Below are positions 11,505 to 22,959 of a stretch of DNA of 64,000 nt, one piece after another. The notes beneath the pieces are model-generated. The model had not been told where the DNA came from. It saw nothing but the letters and a program-made list of their open reading frames with translations, and did no database searches. Positions within the stretch are counted from its first letter, which is position 1. The number at the start of each line of letters is the position of its first letter. Made by a program: the position numbers and the translations under genes. The DNA is from Scatophagus argus (taxonomy: Eukaryota > Chordata > Actinopteri > Scatophagidae): assembly GCF_020382885.2 (NCBI RefSeq), contig NC_058513.1:3301408-3365407 (forward strand). Reading direction: 5' to 3'.

Positions 11505-11700
11505 TTTTTGCACAGATTAAACAAACAAGAAATAAGGTGCTAATTGAGTTTTAGAGCTGCTTGTAGGCAGATTTTATAACCTTCATACAGATCAAGGCAA
11601 GTTTCCCACTGTTATGCTAAGTGAGTTGGCTGCTTGCTGTAGCTTCGCAATTACAATTATAATTAATGTACAGATACAATAGTGGTGTCTTAGTCTCTCT
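11505..11700 (-). repeat. dispersed teleost repeat, copy B
   Basis: The reverse complement follows the same order as copy A at 4.6 kb: 'ccactattgtatctgtac', 'cttagcataacagtgggaaac', 'ctgcctacaagcagctctaaaactcaatta', then 'cttgtttgtttaatctgtgc'. It is well diverged from copy A, so both are old. Confidence 0.6.
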
Positions 11701-13176
11701 TATCTAAAATGGCACATGCAGATGTAGTGGCCGGTAGCATCTTCAATTTATTTGACTTTATTTATTTGAGTTTATTACTGTAACATGTATAACCTATGAG
11801 AGAAATACACTCATTGGTACTGGAGAAAGAGGCATGGGGTATGGATTGAGTGCAGCAGATTTTCTGTATTTTAGCTCAGGACTCCAGCAGAACATAGTGA
11901 GGCTGATTCTTTGTTTAAATCAATGATGTTTGCTTCTCAAAAGCAGGCAAAGATGATGGACTTTCCCAGACGCCATACTTTTAATGTAAAGGTGTCGACC
12001 ATATTATCATCACTAAACTGCTGCTGCTGTTTACATTTACACCTCAAATTTAAGAAAGGCAAATTTAAAAAATGCACTACAGAATTAATTTGTGCGTGTG
12101 TACGTGCATGTATACAGTATGTGTATATAAGTAACTGTATGTATTGCAATGTTTTATTTTTTAATCATATTTTATATTTAAATGTGATAACCTGTGCATA
12201 TTGGTGGTATGGTGTAGCATGAAGGAGACTCCAAACTTTCATTTCCAAATTGTTCTGGAAAATATCTATTGCACTGGAATATAGCTGAGAAGTTGAAGTG
12301 AATTTCATGAGAAATGGCCTATGCCAACATATCAGTAATAACACAACTTGCAATGCACTATACCTTCCATGATAAGTTCTATTTACACTGTGATTTCCTC
12401 CTGAAGTTTTTCAAGCCCCGCAGAGACTGCAGTTACATGTCTGCTCTGCTGAACTCTGGGTAATGAATCAGATTGCATATGTTATCCTATGTCTGGAAGA
12501 CAGAGTACCTGCCTGCTGCTACTGACTGCTCTGCAACAGCTTTACACAGCCGTGACAATTATCTCCATAAATCACATGGATCCGTTTCTGCACAATGGAC
12601 TATATATGCGGAGACAGCTGGGAAATATAGAAAATGACGTTCATCTCTGGAGGAGCACATTTCTGTTGATAAAGAATTTAACACTATCTGTCCTGTCAGT
12701 GTTGCTGCATAAGAAACTGATTTTCTGACCTTTTTGACTCAAATCAACATGGGAATGTGAGGTCAGTAAGTTTTTCTGGATCCCAAAGGCAAATACAGGA
12801 TTCTCCTAGACATATATATATATACATATGTCACCCTCTAGTGGCTAATCATTCCCATTACTTTTGGCAAAAGAATATCACCTCAAGGGGCATTATCAGC
12901 TGTTCTGAAGCTCTGAAGCTTTTGATCATACCTTATGATCATCAACAGCAATGAGAGTTGAGTGAGTTTGGCCAGTGGTTCAAATATTCATTTTTTTCCT
13001 GAGCGCATTAAAAGTAGACATCAGTGGGTATGCAAATTTTGGCTTTGTAACTACAAATAATTTTGCTGACTGTTTTTAAATGAGTGTTGCACAGTTTAAG
13101 AGTATTTTTTTTTAAATTTAAAAGAATGGATTTGCTATGACTAAGAACGTGGCCTGTAAGCCTAGTAAATGGGTTG

Positions 13177-13178
<2 letters not shown>
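11701..13178. other. intergenic, no gene recognised
   Basis: No supported gene. A CTCF-like core is at 12832-12844 (see separate entry). Confidence 0.4.
12832..12844 (-). promoter_or_regulatory. CTCF-like core motif
   Basis: The minus strand reads CCACTAGAGGGTG, close to the vertebrate CTCF core CCACNAGRGGGC. It lies about 2 kb beyond the pts stop codon. This is a motif match only. Confidence 0.3.

Positions 13179-13216
<38 letters not shown>
13179..13216. repeat. (AT)n microsatellite
   Basis: An uninterrupted run of about 19 AT units. Confidence 0.97.
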
Positions 13217-13220
<4 letters not shown>

Positions 13221-14350
13221 CTGGTATGGTGAATCTGGCCCCAAGGATCATGTAATATCTGTTTGTTGTCTGTTAACTTTTGGTCATACGACATGATCTT
13301 GAACAGCAGACTTTGCCCAGTTTCATGTACAGAAGTCACGTATGCAATAAGCTACTCTTGCTAGTAAGCACCAGTGACACCAGTCAGTTATTAAACCAGT
13401 TATTATTATTCTGTAAATGTACATGCAGGAGCCATTTCGGCATTGTTGTATTGGTGAAATGTTTGACTTTATGGAGATTTATGGACGCTGGTTATGGATT
13501 CTTGCATGTAACAAAATGAAGAACTAACAGTGAGGAGTAAACATTTGGACAGTATCACGAGCATGTTAGTTATTAACCTGTCTGTGATAGTAAGTTCAGG
13601 CTTAGCTGCTACAGCACATAGTAAAATTACATACTGAGATCATATTCACTGAAATGCCATGTCTTCCTAATCAAATACGGCTTTAAAAAATCCTGTCTAC
13701 ACCTATTGTTCATAATGCTGATTAGCTGTTGCATCTAAGATGTTACTGAAGAATGTGACTAATGGTCTCAAGTGGCTCTTAACATGCAGTATTTTCTTGT
13801 AAAATGTTTATCTTTATAGATTAATTTTTATTTGGTGACTATTTAGTGAGTCTAAGTTTAAAATTCACATTTAAACATCAGGGAAATTAGATGTATGGGA
13901 CAAGTAATGCAAATTTCAATGTTCTTTGACGAGATTTAATCAAAGGCTGTCAATTAACTGTAACTTGAAAAAATGACCTGCCACAAAAACAATAAACAAG
14001 TCACGAATTCATTAACTTGAAACACACTCATTTTCAATTAAAAAAAAATCAAAAAAAAAAAAAATCTCACTTTTATTTAAAGAGACCGTTTTATCACAGC
14101 ACTGGTAGAACTCAGGTTTAATGCAACGAATTGAGAGGGACAGTTTTGTACCACTAGGTGTCACTGTTTTACAAAAGTGGGATCTGAGCTATACAGAAAA
14201 CTGATTCAGTGTTGTCATTTGTCTTTCTCCTATCCTACATTTACAAGTCAAACACTGTTGGCAAATTTAGCGTAAAAGAGCCTAACTTCCCAAAATGAGG
14301 ATAAAAATTATGTGTAAAACGTAAAATTTGATTCCACATATATGAATGGT
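13217..14350. other. intergenic, no gene recognised
   Basis: No supported gene. The end of this stretch may belong to the pts 3' region. A CTCF-like core is listed separately at 14151. Confidence 0.4.
14151..14164 (+). promoter_or_regulatory. CTCF-like core motif
   Basis: CCACTAGGTGTCAC resembles the CTCF core CCACTAGGKGGCRC with one mismatch. Motif match only; the site is downstream of pts. Confidence 0.3.
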
Positions 14351-14355
14351 TTATT
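14350..14355 (-). terminator. candidate pts polyadenylation signal
   Basis: AATAAA on the minus strand, 562 nt beyond the pts stop codon. I noticed no nearer canonical signal, but I could not test which site is used. Confidence 0.25.
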
Positions 14356-14514
14356 AGTAGTTGGGGTTTCTTCGGACAGTTTAGGGTTCCTGTGAAGGTC
14401 TACATAAAGGTTTACCAAACCTGAGGGTTGGCACCCTGAAAGGGTCACCAGATAAAGCTGAAGGGGTCATGAGATGAAGCAGAAAACACTTATGCTACTT
14501 AAAAGACATATTCC

Positions 14515-14564
<50 letters not shown>
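14515..14564. repeat. (TAA)n microsatellite
   Basis: About 15 TAA units, inside a larger sequence ending in 'aaaaggctgagaatcactt' that resembles a dispersed fish repeat. Confidence 0.95.
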
Positions 14565-14916
14565 ACAAAAATTGCTATTTGGTTGACTTGGTTACAGCCA
14601 ATAGAAAAATGCACACTGTAATTACACCCAAAAGGCTGAGAATCACTTGTCTAAAATAAGAATTTCCCCTTTATAAGAACAGAAATTCTATAAGAATACA
14701 AAGATGTAGATTCACTACAAAACATTTGGTCCATAAAGTGCAACTGTCACAATATTAACCCCCAAATATGATCGATCAGCCTTCATAAACCTTCGTCAGT
14801 TCACCTAACCAGACACCAGTGGGCAAACAGTGATGTTAGATAAACAGCAATTAATTGCACTTGTACATGTCCATGGCTACCAAACCAAACTTCACATTCT
14901 ATCAGCACTGGGACGT

Positions 14917-15040
14917 CTACTCTCCTCGATATATAACAATGTTCTTATCTGTCTCATGAATCTTAATCTCGTAGAGCAGATTGGGTGGGAGCACCTTCAC
15001 CATGTTGTCCCAGATATAAACAGCCAAGTTCTCCGTTGTG
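14917..15040 (-). CDS. pts: pts exon 6 with stop
   Basis: 124 nt encoding [19 protein letters not shown] through YRGE and TAG. It carries Glu138 of the IHETD motif. The acceptor is CCATTAG|C. Confidence 0.95.
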
Positions 15041-18000
15041 CTAATGGAGCCAAGAAAAAAATGAAGAAAGAATCAGAATACACAAATGCGCGCATGATCT
15101 GTGGAAAGTGCTGTTGAAAGCAGGTGAGAAGGGCACTCACCTGACAACAGTGGAAAAGTATGGCACATCCTTATCCAGGTTTTTATGGTCCAGTGGAGTC
15201 ATGATGACATCCTACAGGAGCAAATCAATTCATCAATTAATCAGTCAATAAAAAGTGTAGGTCTGGCAAGGTGTGAAAGGAATTGGACATGTTTACTCTA
15301 ACCTGATGTTATACAAGAATAGTTCCACAAATACTTTTTCCATGTCAAGGAAAAACCATTACACAATTTTAGAATTGTATAAGTGTGTCTGAGAGCAGCC
15401 TGCACAGAGTGGGAAATCCCCTTTAAGACGAAAGTAGGAAGTGATTTATTCCCATGTTTTGAACGACAAGACGTGTGACATTATACTGTGTTGAAATAAA
15501 TTAACAAAGCATCTGGTGTGTTTTCCAGTTGTTCTGACTCATTCACGGTCTTTTAACATTATTGTTTACACCATTAGTGGTGTCGTTAACAGGCAGCTCT
15601 CTTTGTGCTTCCTCTGAGAAATAATGTCGACTAACGGATTGAACTAATGACCATTAGCTGACAAGGAAGATTTTAAGTCGGGTGCAGCAAACAAAAGCCT
15701 TCAGCTGTCCAAACAGGCCTTGTTGATATCGGAGGACATCTGTGTCCACAGTGAGAATCTCTTTGATGGACAGAATATAAATCTGTGAAATGCTGAAGCA
15801 ACATTCAGGATCAGAAACCATTTTAAAACTGTGCTTACATCTATCTCACTTTAATACTGCTCTCATCGATCAGTTTGTTTGCACAAATTTCCACGTTTTC
15901 TTTCACAATGTAGAAATAAAATTGTTAAAGACCTGCATTCAAAATGTAATTTACTAAAAATGTAATAAAAGTCCACTATGATCAACTATTCATTCAGAAT
16001 TAGGACCCATTTTAGATTTATACATATAAGTTTATTATAAGCAGCGATGCATTACATATAAGAATCACCTTAATGTTACAGCTGGTGAAGGTGGGCTGAT
16101 ATGTTGGACGCTGCAATAGGGTGAGTTTTGTCCTCGAAGCTATTGGATGAAATCCCACTGAGGAGAAAACTGTGCTGTTCTAACAATCTCACCTCAATGC
16201 ACCTCTTCAAGTCAGTTAAGTTCATGACCATACCAGTGACACGATCAATCTGTGGACACACACACACAGATACACACACGGTGAAGGTTAAACAAGTGTA
16301 TATGTGACCATGTGACTAGCTTCCAGCTTTCTGCATGCTTCACAGCATGACAGTAATCAAGTAGTGTCTTCGCTATGTCCTGCATGTCAACACATAGCCA
16401 GTTGTTCAACTGAAATGAAACAATGTATACACAGATAGAGAGACAGATAGATATAGATATAAATAGATGTTATTTTCAAAGCTAAGTCCTATTTATTTAA
16501 CCCCAAAATAAATTACTTGTATAAATTTTGGTCCTCCACAAATGGTATGGAAATAATAACAATAACAATAATAATACTAAACCCCCAAATCAGTTCTAAC
16601 CAGTAAAGAAGTGATGAAGCTTGTTTAAGAGAAAAACAGTGACACGTGCTGTCACTCACCTTTCCACGCACCGTTACCTCCACTGTGGACAGAAATGAGA
16701 CCACTGAATGAATGTGTGACAGAGCAGCTGTGTAACATTTCTCACTACATGTATTATGTTACACAACAGGGACGAATGACAGCTTGTCAAACCTTTGTAG
16801 TTGTGTCCGTGACCGTTGGGATTGTTGCATTTTCCATAAACTCCTTTGTTCTCCTCATCGCTCAAGTGAATGCTGAAAAGAAGATGAAGCAACATTTATC
16901 AAACCCTGCGGCTCACACCGTCTCTTTGCCGTCCATCATATTTGTGACACAAGTCAAACAAGGAAAAATGTGCCATGGGTTTATTGACGCTGCTGCCTTC
17001 AGGTACCCTTCGGAGACTCAAACTTCTAAGTTTTAATTTGTAAATTTGAGCAACAAAAGAATAAGAAAACAAAGCTTAAAATAATTATTATATTGCCATT
17101 ATAGACCAGTTACTGGTTTATTTTTCGTCGTGTGACTTATGAGCAGGAACTAAACAGAATGACTCAAATGGCAATTTGCAGAATATACATGATAAGCTCA
17201 TCTGTGACAATGCAAATATTCCCACTGTGGGACTAATAAAGGATTACCTTATCTTAAGCAAATAACACATTAGCCTAATTATTGATTTATTTTCGTCTAT
17301 AACACTTGTCATTTTGTTTCTCCATGTGTACACTTTGTTATTACAAAAAATAACAATAATATTATTAAAAGAACAAATAGAACAGAGAATATGCTTACAA
17401 TCGAAACTGAACATGGGCTAATAAAATATTGGTGAATGCTATTTTTGTTTACAAATTTGTATTACTTAAGAAGAATGGTTAAAAAAATCAGATACTGACA
17501 ATGTAGTTAGCACATTAAATTCACAGCCTTATTACTGTTTCATATCTTCTTATGTAACTTTGCCCTACATTTGTATCTCGGTCTGTATCGGTTACACAGA
17601 AAGTAAAACTTCACAAGGAGCGTGCTCTCTTGTACGACAACATCTGAAGGCAACACCAATAAACTACAAATCCTACGAGACTGACGCCATTTTCGCCGTT
17701 TTTATCGTTCAAAATGTGCGACTTACAACATTTCTACAGCTCTATGTTTAAATAGGCAGTTCGGGTACATTGTCTTTTTCTTTTCCATCCAGAGGACCGT
17801 CGCTCGTCAGCGAGTCTCTGTCGAAAAACCTTCATCATCTTTCAATCTTAGCAACGCATACAACAGCTGCTTCAGCCTATCATAATATGTTAAACTGCGC
17901 AACAGTGCTCTTAGCTTTTTGGCGACTTGACCCAATATCGGTAATGGAGTCAGAATTTGGAAAGAAGAAGCCTGCTGCCCATCTCTAACGGTCTGACTAC

Positions 18001-18111
18001 AAAGCGGACGGACTACCTGTGGAGTCGGTGACAAGCGCTGAAGCACTGCACCCTGGTGATGTATCCGATGCGCTCCGTCGCGCTGTCGCTCACGCAGGAT
18101 GCAGCCATCAT
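14917..18111 (-). CDS. pts: 6-pyruvoyl-tetrahydropterin synthase (6 exons)
   Basis: The enzyme converts 7,8-dihydroneopterin triphosphate to 6-pyruvoyl-tetrahydropterin, the second step of tetrahydrobiopterin synthesis, in the cytosol as a homohexamer. Joining 18017-18111, 16793-16872, 16660-16682, 16193-16249, 15141-15211 and 14917-15040 on the minus strand gives 450 nt, 149 codons plus stop, with all introns GT-AG. Human PTS is 145 residues. Visible residues are zinc ligands His28, His53 and His55 (in [13 protein letters not shown]), catalytic Cys47 and the Asp93-His94 pair (PLDHKNLD), and pterin-binding Glu138 (ETD). All sit at a constant +4 offset from the human numbering. Two ATGs stand in tandem; the second has the better context (A at -3, G at +4), so the product may be 148 residues. 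A CCAAT box lies about 100 bp upstream. glp2r lies 5 kb upstream on the same strand. Confidence 0.96.
15141..15211 (-). CDS. pts: pts exon 5
   Basis: 71 nt encoding [19 protein letters not shown] and STVVS. It carries Asp93 and His94. The acceptor is TCCTGTAG and the donor CAG|GTGAGT. Confidence 0.95.
16193..16249 (-). CDS. pts: pts exon 4
   Basis: 57 nt, phase 0 at both ends, encoding [19 protein letters not shown]. The acceptor is GTCCACAG and the donor GAG|GTGAGA. Confidence 0.95.
16660..16682 (-). CDS. pts: pts exon 3 (23-nt microexon)
   Basis: Exactly 23 nt between TGTCCACAG and GTGAGTGAC, coding VEVTVRGK across the junctions. Human PTS also has a 23-nt exon at this place (VVVTVHGE). 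Skipping it shifts the frame. Confidence 0.95.
16793..16872 (-). CDS. pts: pts exon 2
   Basis: 80 nt encoding [20 protein letters not shown] and the following GHNYK. It carries Cys47, His53 and His55. The acceptor is TTTTCAG|C and the donor AAAG|GTTTGA. Confidence 0.95.
17212..17257 (+). repeat. LINE 3' tail fragment in pts intron 1
   Basis: 'cccactgtgggactaataaaggattaccttatctta' is the typical 3' end of a fish non-LTR retrotransposon (a GGGA-TAATAAAGGAT stem and a short TATCT-type tail). Nothing coding precedes it. A similar tail is at 41355-41396. Confidence 0.55.
17660..17715. promoter_or_regulatory. promoter-like patch in pts intron 1
   Basis: The plus strand has ACTACAAATCCTACGAG, resembling the ACTACA half of the ZNF143/SBS element. 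It is followed by GACGCCATTTTCGCCG, whose complement AAAATGGCGTC is a YY1-type element normally found at transcription starts. CpG density is raised. No coding exon for this start could be recognised. Confidence 0.35.
18017..18111 (-). CDS. pts: pts exon 1
   Basis: Encodes residues 1-31 and two bases of codon 32. It includes FSACHRLH with zinc ligand His28. It begins ATGATGGCT and ends CACAG|GTAGTC. Confidence 0.92.
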
Positions 18112-18240
18112 CTCGATGTTTCTGACAGGAAGACGAGTCAATGAGTAATATACTGACAGGCCGGAAAGAGAGGACACAAACTCCAACCCCCGTGACTCAC
18201 GCTGCCTAACCATTGGTTCAAATCAGCGCGTAGGATTTAA
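18112..18240 (-). promoter_or_regulatory. pts promoter / 5' UTR region
   Basis: Upstream of the pts ATG the minus strand shows a CCAAT box (18216-18212, GAACCAATGG), a GTGAGTCACG element and a CTTTCCGG ETS-type site, with raised CpG content. No TATA box is evident, as usual for a housekeeping enzyme. The transcription start is not resolved. Confidence 0.5.
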
Positions 18241-18891
18241 TGCTACTCACATGTCTCAGATGCAATATTAAAAGCCCTCAAGCTGGATGGGACTAAGTAG
18301 CCCTAATGGCAAACACTGAAATACACACTGTAATATTTTGTATTAAACTGTCGATTTTTATTATTATTATTTTTTTTTTTTGTAAATCACCAGCAGAGTA
18401 CAGGCCAAAAGGATTAATATTTTTTATCATTATTGCAATTTATTTACAACTGTATCATTATTTCCACTTCAAAATGTGCAGTTATTTCTGTGCCGCATGT
18501 TTAAACCTGAGCACCACATTTCCCCTCTGTGGGATAACCTGGCACGAGTGTGTGTGTTACGTAAGCAGACTCAGCAGGCGTCTTGACTTCCCAAAGGTGA
18601 AAATTAACTCATAGTGCTCTCCATATCACAAGCAACTCACGCTAAATTTATATATATACAAAGACAAATAACTCAGAAAAATGAACTCCTAATAACAAAG
18701 TCAAAGGTTGTCCTGTATTTTTATTTATTGTCATATGCACAATATCAATATAGGGTTGAGCAATGAAATACTTGTGACACGGCAGGCAAGCAACTCCAAG
18801 TGGACATAACATAGACAAATAAAGAGCTAAAAAAATAAGTAAAACAGATTTCTACATATACATTATATATTATATATTACATATATATGCG

Positions 18892-19424
18892 GTCCAGTGT
18901 AATGAACCGCACACTGGGGAGAACAAACAACTGCTCCACATGCACAAGACTCAACACAGGAGGGCCAACCGCACTGGCCAGGATTCTGCAGTCCATCTAC
19001 ATCATAAGGAGAAGGGACATTCATTTGAGGGAAATAATGTCCACATCTTGGACAGGGAAGACAGATGGTATGAGAGAGGGGTGCATCTATCACGTGCAGC
19101 CTTGAGATCCCTCCCCCAGGAGACTTTCACCTCACTCCCCCTCAGGACCCATGTGACCCTTACAAGCCACACTACAGCTATGGGGAAGCGAGAGTCGCTC
19201 ACACCTGGACACATGACACACTAACAAGTCACATGATGGCTGTGTGGGACAACGACCCGGTCAGCCCCCTTGCAGTCACAAATTGGCTGGGTCTACCATC
19301 TAGCCAACAGGTTTAATACCTGGAATTCTAACCGTTTATCAGAACTGAAGAAACCTTTTGGATGAGAGGTGAAACGTCTTTGTTTCAAACTGAAGTCCAG
19401 TTGCCCCCCACTTAAGCTCTTCTA
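18892..19424 (+). mobile_element. Penelope-like element, 3' end with GIY-YIG fragment
   Basis: The plus-strand frame from 18892 reads through HTGENKQLLH to QHRRANRTGQDSAVHLH, then KEKGHSFEGNNVHILDREDR and WYERGV. This is the C-terminal GIY-YIG endonuclease segment of fish Penelope-like (Poseidon/Perere type) retroelements, where the motif normally reads YIGETKQ. The frame decays after WYERGV (about 19083). The 3' region ends with 'ggatgagaggtgaaacgtctt' and 'aagtccagttgc', the characteristic terminus of these elements. The reverse transcriptase domain and 5' part are missing, so it is a dead 5'-truncated copy. Confidence 0.85.
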
Positions 19425-19796
19425 CTTACACACTATACTGTTTGCTGTAGTTATCTTTAACTGTAGTTATAGCTACCATTAGCTCAGTAAGCTGTGGAAC
19501 TAGTCGATCTATAGCTTCCTGGATTGAGCCCAGACCACAGCCTCGGGTAACGGAGGGGGTCATAGTGGACTGGAGGGTTCAGCTCAACTAGACTGAGTAA
19601 CCTCCCAGTGAAAACGACTGGACACCTGACTGGGACTGAACACAGCCAGCCAGGAGAAGGTGGGGAAGCAAAGTTATCTACTGTAAACTGCCTTACACTA
19701 GTATCAACAATGTATAACTATGCAAATAACAACTGTATGTCATTGTTACGGTAGGGTCCACTCTGATGTTTCTGCTGGTGCTCTCTCTGTTCTCAG

Positions 19797-19937
19797 CTCA
19801 CCGGATTCCAAGAAGAGCAGGTCATTTTAACAGGTGTAATTGCGCTGCCTGTTTACGGGGTCATTAACATTGTGATGAATTTGGTCCTAGATGAACTACA
19901 CAGGACTGCGCTTGTGCCCTGCAGAGCAATGCTCCAG
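19797..19937 (+). other. exon-like segment of unknown gene
   Basis: A 141-nt plus-strand segment (47 codons, phase 0 at both ends) is flanked by a good acceptor (TGTTCTCAG) and donor (CAG|GTATGC). It translates as LTGFQEEQVILTG, a hydrophobic stretch VIALPVYGVINIVMNLVL and DELHRTALVPCRAMLQ. No family is recognised and no partner exon was found. It could be an orphan exon, part of a repeat, or chance. Confidence 0.25.
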
Positions 19938-21789
19938 GTATGCTGAGGGTATGGAAATTGTAGTAAACCAGGCTGTGGTTATCAAGTGTGATCAATCATC
20001 ATGATTGAAAAAAATATGGAGAAAATATAGCTGCAGGAGGCAATCTAGAGTTAATGTGATGTGGACGGCAGAGAACTGAAATTTGGTACAAATTGGATTT
20101 TATGATGAGAGCAAAGTAATTAAGAGCCAGATCTACTACAGGAAGTCATATTAATAATATTTATCATTGACTAGAGGCACAAACCATCTGATTTCAATAT
20201 ATACATGCAGAAGAGAGTCAAATAAGGTGGTCTGTTAAAGAAAAAGAAGAAAAGGCAGAAATATAAATGAATCTCTGTGGAAAGTTGAGGAGAATAAAAA
20301 GACAATATGGTTTAATTGTTGTTTAATTTGTGTACGTATATTGTTGTGAGACTGACTGTGAGACATGTACAAATCATGTGATGGTTTTACCCGTACAACA
20401 AAGCCTTTGTTACATTTTTAGCTTCATAAGAATGAAACATGACAAGCCTGTAAAACTTGCTGCACATAGAGCCTTTGCATTATTCACATTCGGACAACAA
20501 ATACATTGTATTTATATGCACATTTCGATCCAGATGTTGTGTCATATGGATATTTCTATCTAGTCTGACATAATAAGATGTTACATATTTTACATGGTAA
20601 ATAAAACTTTGAAAAATGCTTACTGCTGCTGTGACATTTGTACAGTATGATATTACATGTGAGGTTTACTGTATGTACAAATACGCAAAGTGAAAATTAT
20701 ATGCCTGCAAATGTATACAATTCACTGTACATTTACGCTGTAACTGTAGAGCAGTCATCAAGGACAACTGTTAATAAACTCAGAATAAGGCCTTCATCCA
20801 TTACACTGGATTGGTGCAAAAAGGAATGATTCAGTTATTTGGAGAGTAAACTTCTTTAACTTTCCATTTTTAATTGAGATTCTTTGGTAAATCTATATAT
20901 ATGTATTTCTGCTTTCATCTCAATAATCAGTCTGCTTAACAAATGTAAATAAAGTTGTTAAATACATTCTGGTTTCATATGCTGTTTGCCACTGGCCAAA
21001 TGTTCTGTAACTCCCTTATATACCCCGAAAGCAGTCTGAATCCCCACACTCCCAGTTTGAAGTCAACCTCACTTCGCAGGATGATTCAGAAATTCCATCA
21101 GAAGTGAGAACAAAGCACAGATGGGTTAACCCGTTAGGGGCCCCTCAGTAACAAGCTGACTTGATCAAACCTCTCACCAATTGTGCAGTGTGTATCTACC
21201 CTGTTGTCTCCATGTTCAGATTAAACATCCCATGGAATGGGGACTTAAAGCTCCAGTGACCTATGATGTAGTTAGTGTGCCTGAAAAGTCTCATTAGATC
21301 TCACAAACTTTGCAATGGTCTCATTCTTCTGGTTGGCATTTTTTTTTTGTTTCAGAGGCAGACAGGAAATGGAGTGTGGGGTAGGGGTATGACATGCAAC
21401 AAATGTCAACAGCTCAACAAAGTTCCTGGAGCCATCTGGAATGCGGTGTAACCATTTGGCTACCACATGTTAGAATACATGTGGCAACTTCAATATTTGC
21501 ACCCAGAGACAGACAAGCCTTAATCAGTTCTTAACGTCTGGTTGCAAGGGTGAAATTTCACGTCAAAATAAATTAATTCCAATACGTAATCAGCAAACTC
21601 AACCTTCATTCAATAAGTTGCACAGTTGGCTCATAGCAAACCAAACTAAAAGTGGTGAACACTGAAATAACCTAGGACAGGAGAGTCCATAGTGGAGGAA
21701 GCTATCAGCATTGTTTATTAGCTGTGCTGCACCCTCCACTTTTATTTACACTTGGTCTCCTCTGTTGGAGATTTTTGTGGTACAAATAC
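19938..21789. other. intergenic, no gene recognised
   Basis: AT-rich, with no supported gene on either strand. Confidence 0.4.
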
Positions 21790-22570
21790 ACCTCTTGTAT
21801 GAAGAGGGAGGATCCTTCCCCTCTTCACATCAAAGGAGTCATGGTGGAGAGGGTCAGTGACTTCTAATTCCTGGGAACATACATCTCTCAGGACCTCACA
21901 CGGACTGTTAACACCATGGCTTTTGTAAAAAAAAAAAAAAAAGAAAAAGGCACAGCAGCGTCCGTACTTCTTATGGTCACTGAGAAAAGTAAATCTGTCC
22001 CTGAAACTGCCGTTGTCTTTCTACAAATGTTCAGCAGAAAGTATCATCAACCATGGCATTCTGGTGTGGTTCAAAAGCTGGACCGTGGCCCACAACAAGG
22101 CTCTGGAGAGTCATAAAGTGAGCACAGGACATTGTAAGGTCAAAGCTTCTCTCTCTCACTGAGATATGAGCCAGATGCCTGCGCTGAGCAACAAATATAA
22201 TCCATGACTGCTCCCACAAGGGCAACGGTCCGCTCGAACTGCTGTCTGCTGAGAAGCGCTACTGGTCCACTAAGGCCCGCACCTCCAGACTCTTTTCCCA
22301 CACAGTTTTTATCCAAGTGATGTAAAAGAACTTAATTCTTAATTAAGTTTTGGGACTGTGAAATAGAAATACTTGGGACAGTGCGATAGATTTCATTTTA
22401 TGCATTTTAGCTTGCTACTTATTTATTCCATTCTTGCTACTTTTTTTATGTCAAGTTGTTTGTTGTGTGTCGCTCACGTCTTTCATCTTGCACCTTTATC
22501 GATACCTTATTCCTTTACCACAAAGAGTTGCATTTGATTTGTGTTGTACAGCAGTGCAATGACAATAAAG
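21790..22570 (+). mobile_element. decayed L2/Rex-type LINE, 3' end
   Basis: The plus-strand frames, interrupted by stops and a poly-A run, read VERVSDF-FLGTYISQDLTRTVNT, then STMAFWCGS, then NIIHDCSHKGNGPL.LLSAEKRYWSTKARTSRLFS. This is the order of the LINE C-terminus also seen intact at 57.2-57.7 kb ([18 protein letters not shown] ... [19 protein letters not shown]). It ends near 22560 with 'gcaatgacaataaaggcatcc', a LINE tail. It is an old, 5'-truncated copy with no active domain. Confidence 0.8.
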
Positions 22571-22953
22571 GCATCCTAAATCAAGACAACGCTGCTAACG
22601 TGACATCATCTAGCGACCAGGCTAGCAAGATTGCTAACTGACAATTAGAAAGCTAGCAAGCAGGGAGATTGCTCTTGAATTAAATGATGTACAATCTGAG
22701 CAAAATGGATAAGTGGGGTACACAGCTTGATAGTGTGTTAGTCATAGCCTATTTTGCAGACACTTTCTAGTGTAACCAGCCCTTTAGGTTGTCTGTATGT
22801 AAACTAGTTTGAGGTGGCTTTACTTAGGAACACACAACCTTTGAGCACAATGTCAGCACTAGCTAATGAAGGTCTACATTTTAACACATGGCCCATCTAC
22901 CATAAAGGGACACAAGACCCATCTCAGTTGTTGCTGCACTTTGGTGGCCCACT

Positions 22954-22959
22954 TTTATT
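22954..22959 (-). terminator. candidate glp2r polyadenylation signal
   Basis: AATAAA on the minus strand (within 'aaaataaaag'), 204 nt beyond the glp2r stop codon. Its position fits a short 3' UTR; use is not shown. Confidence 0.35.
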
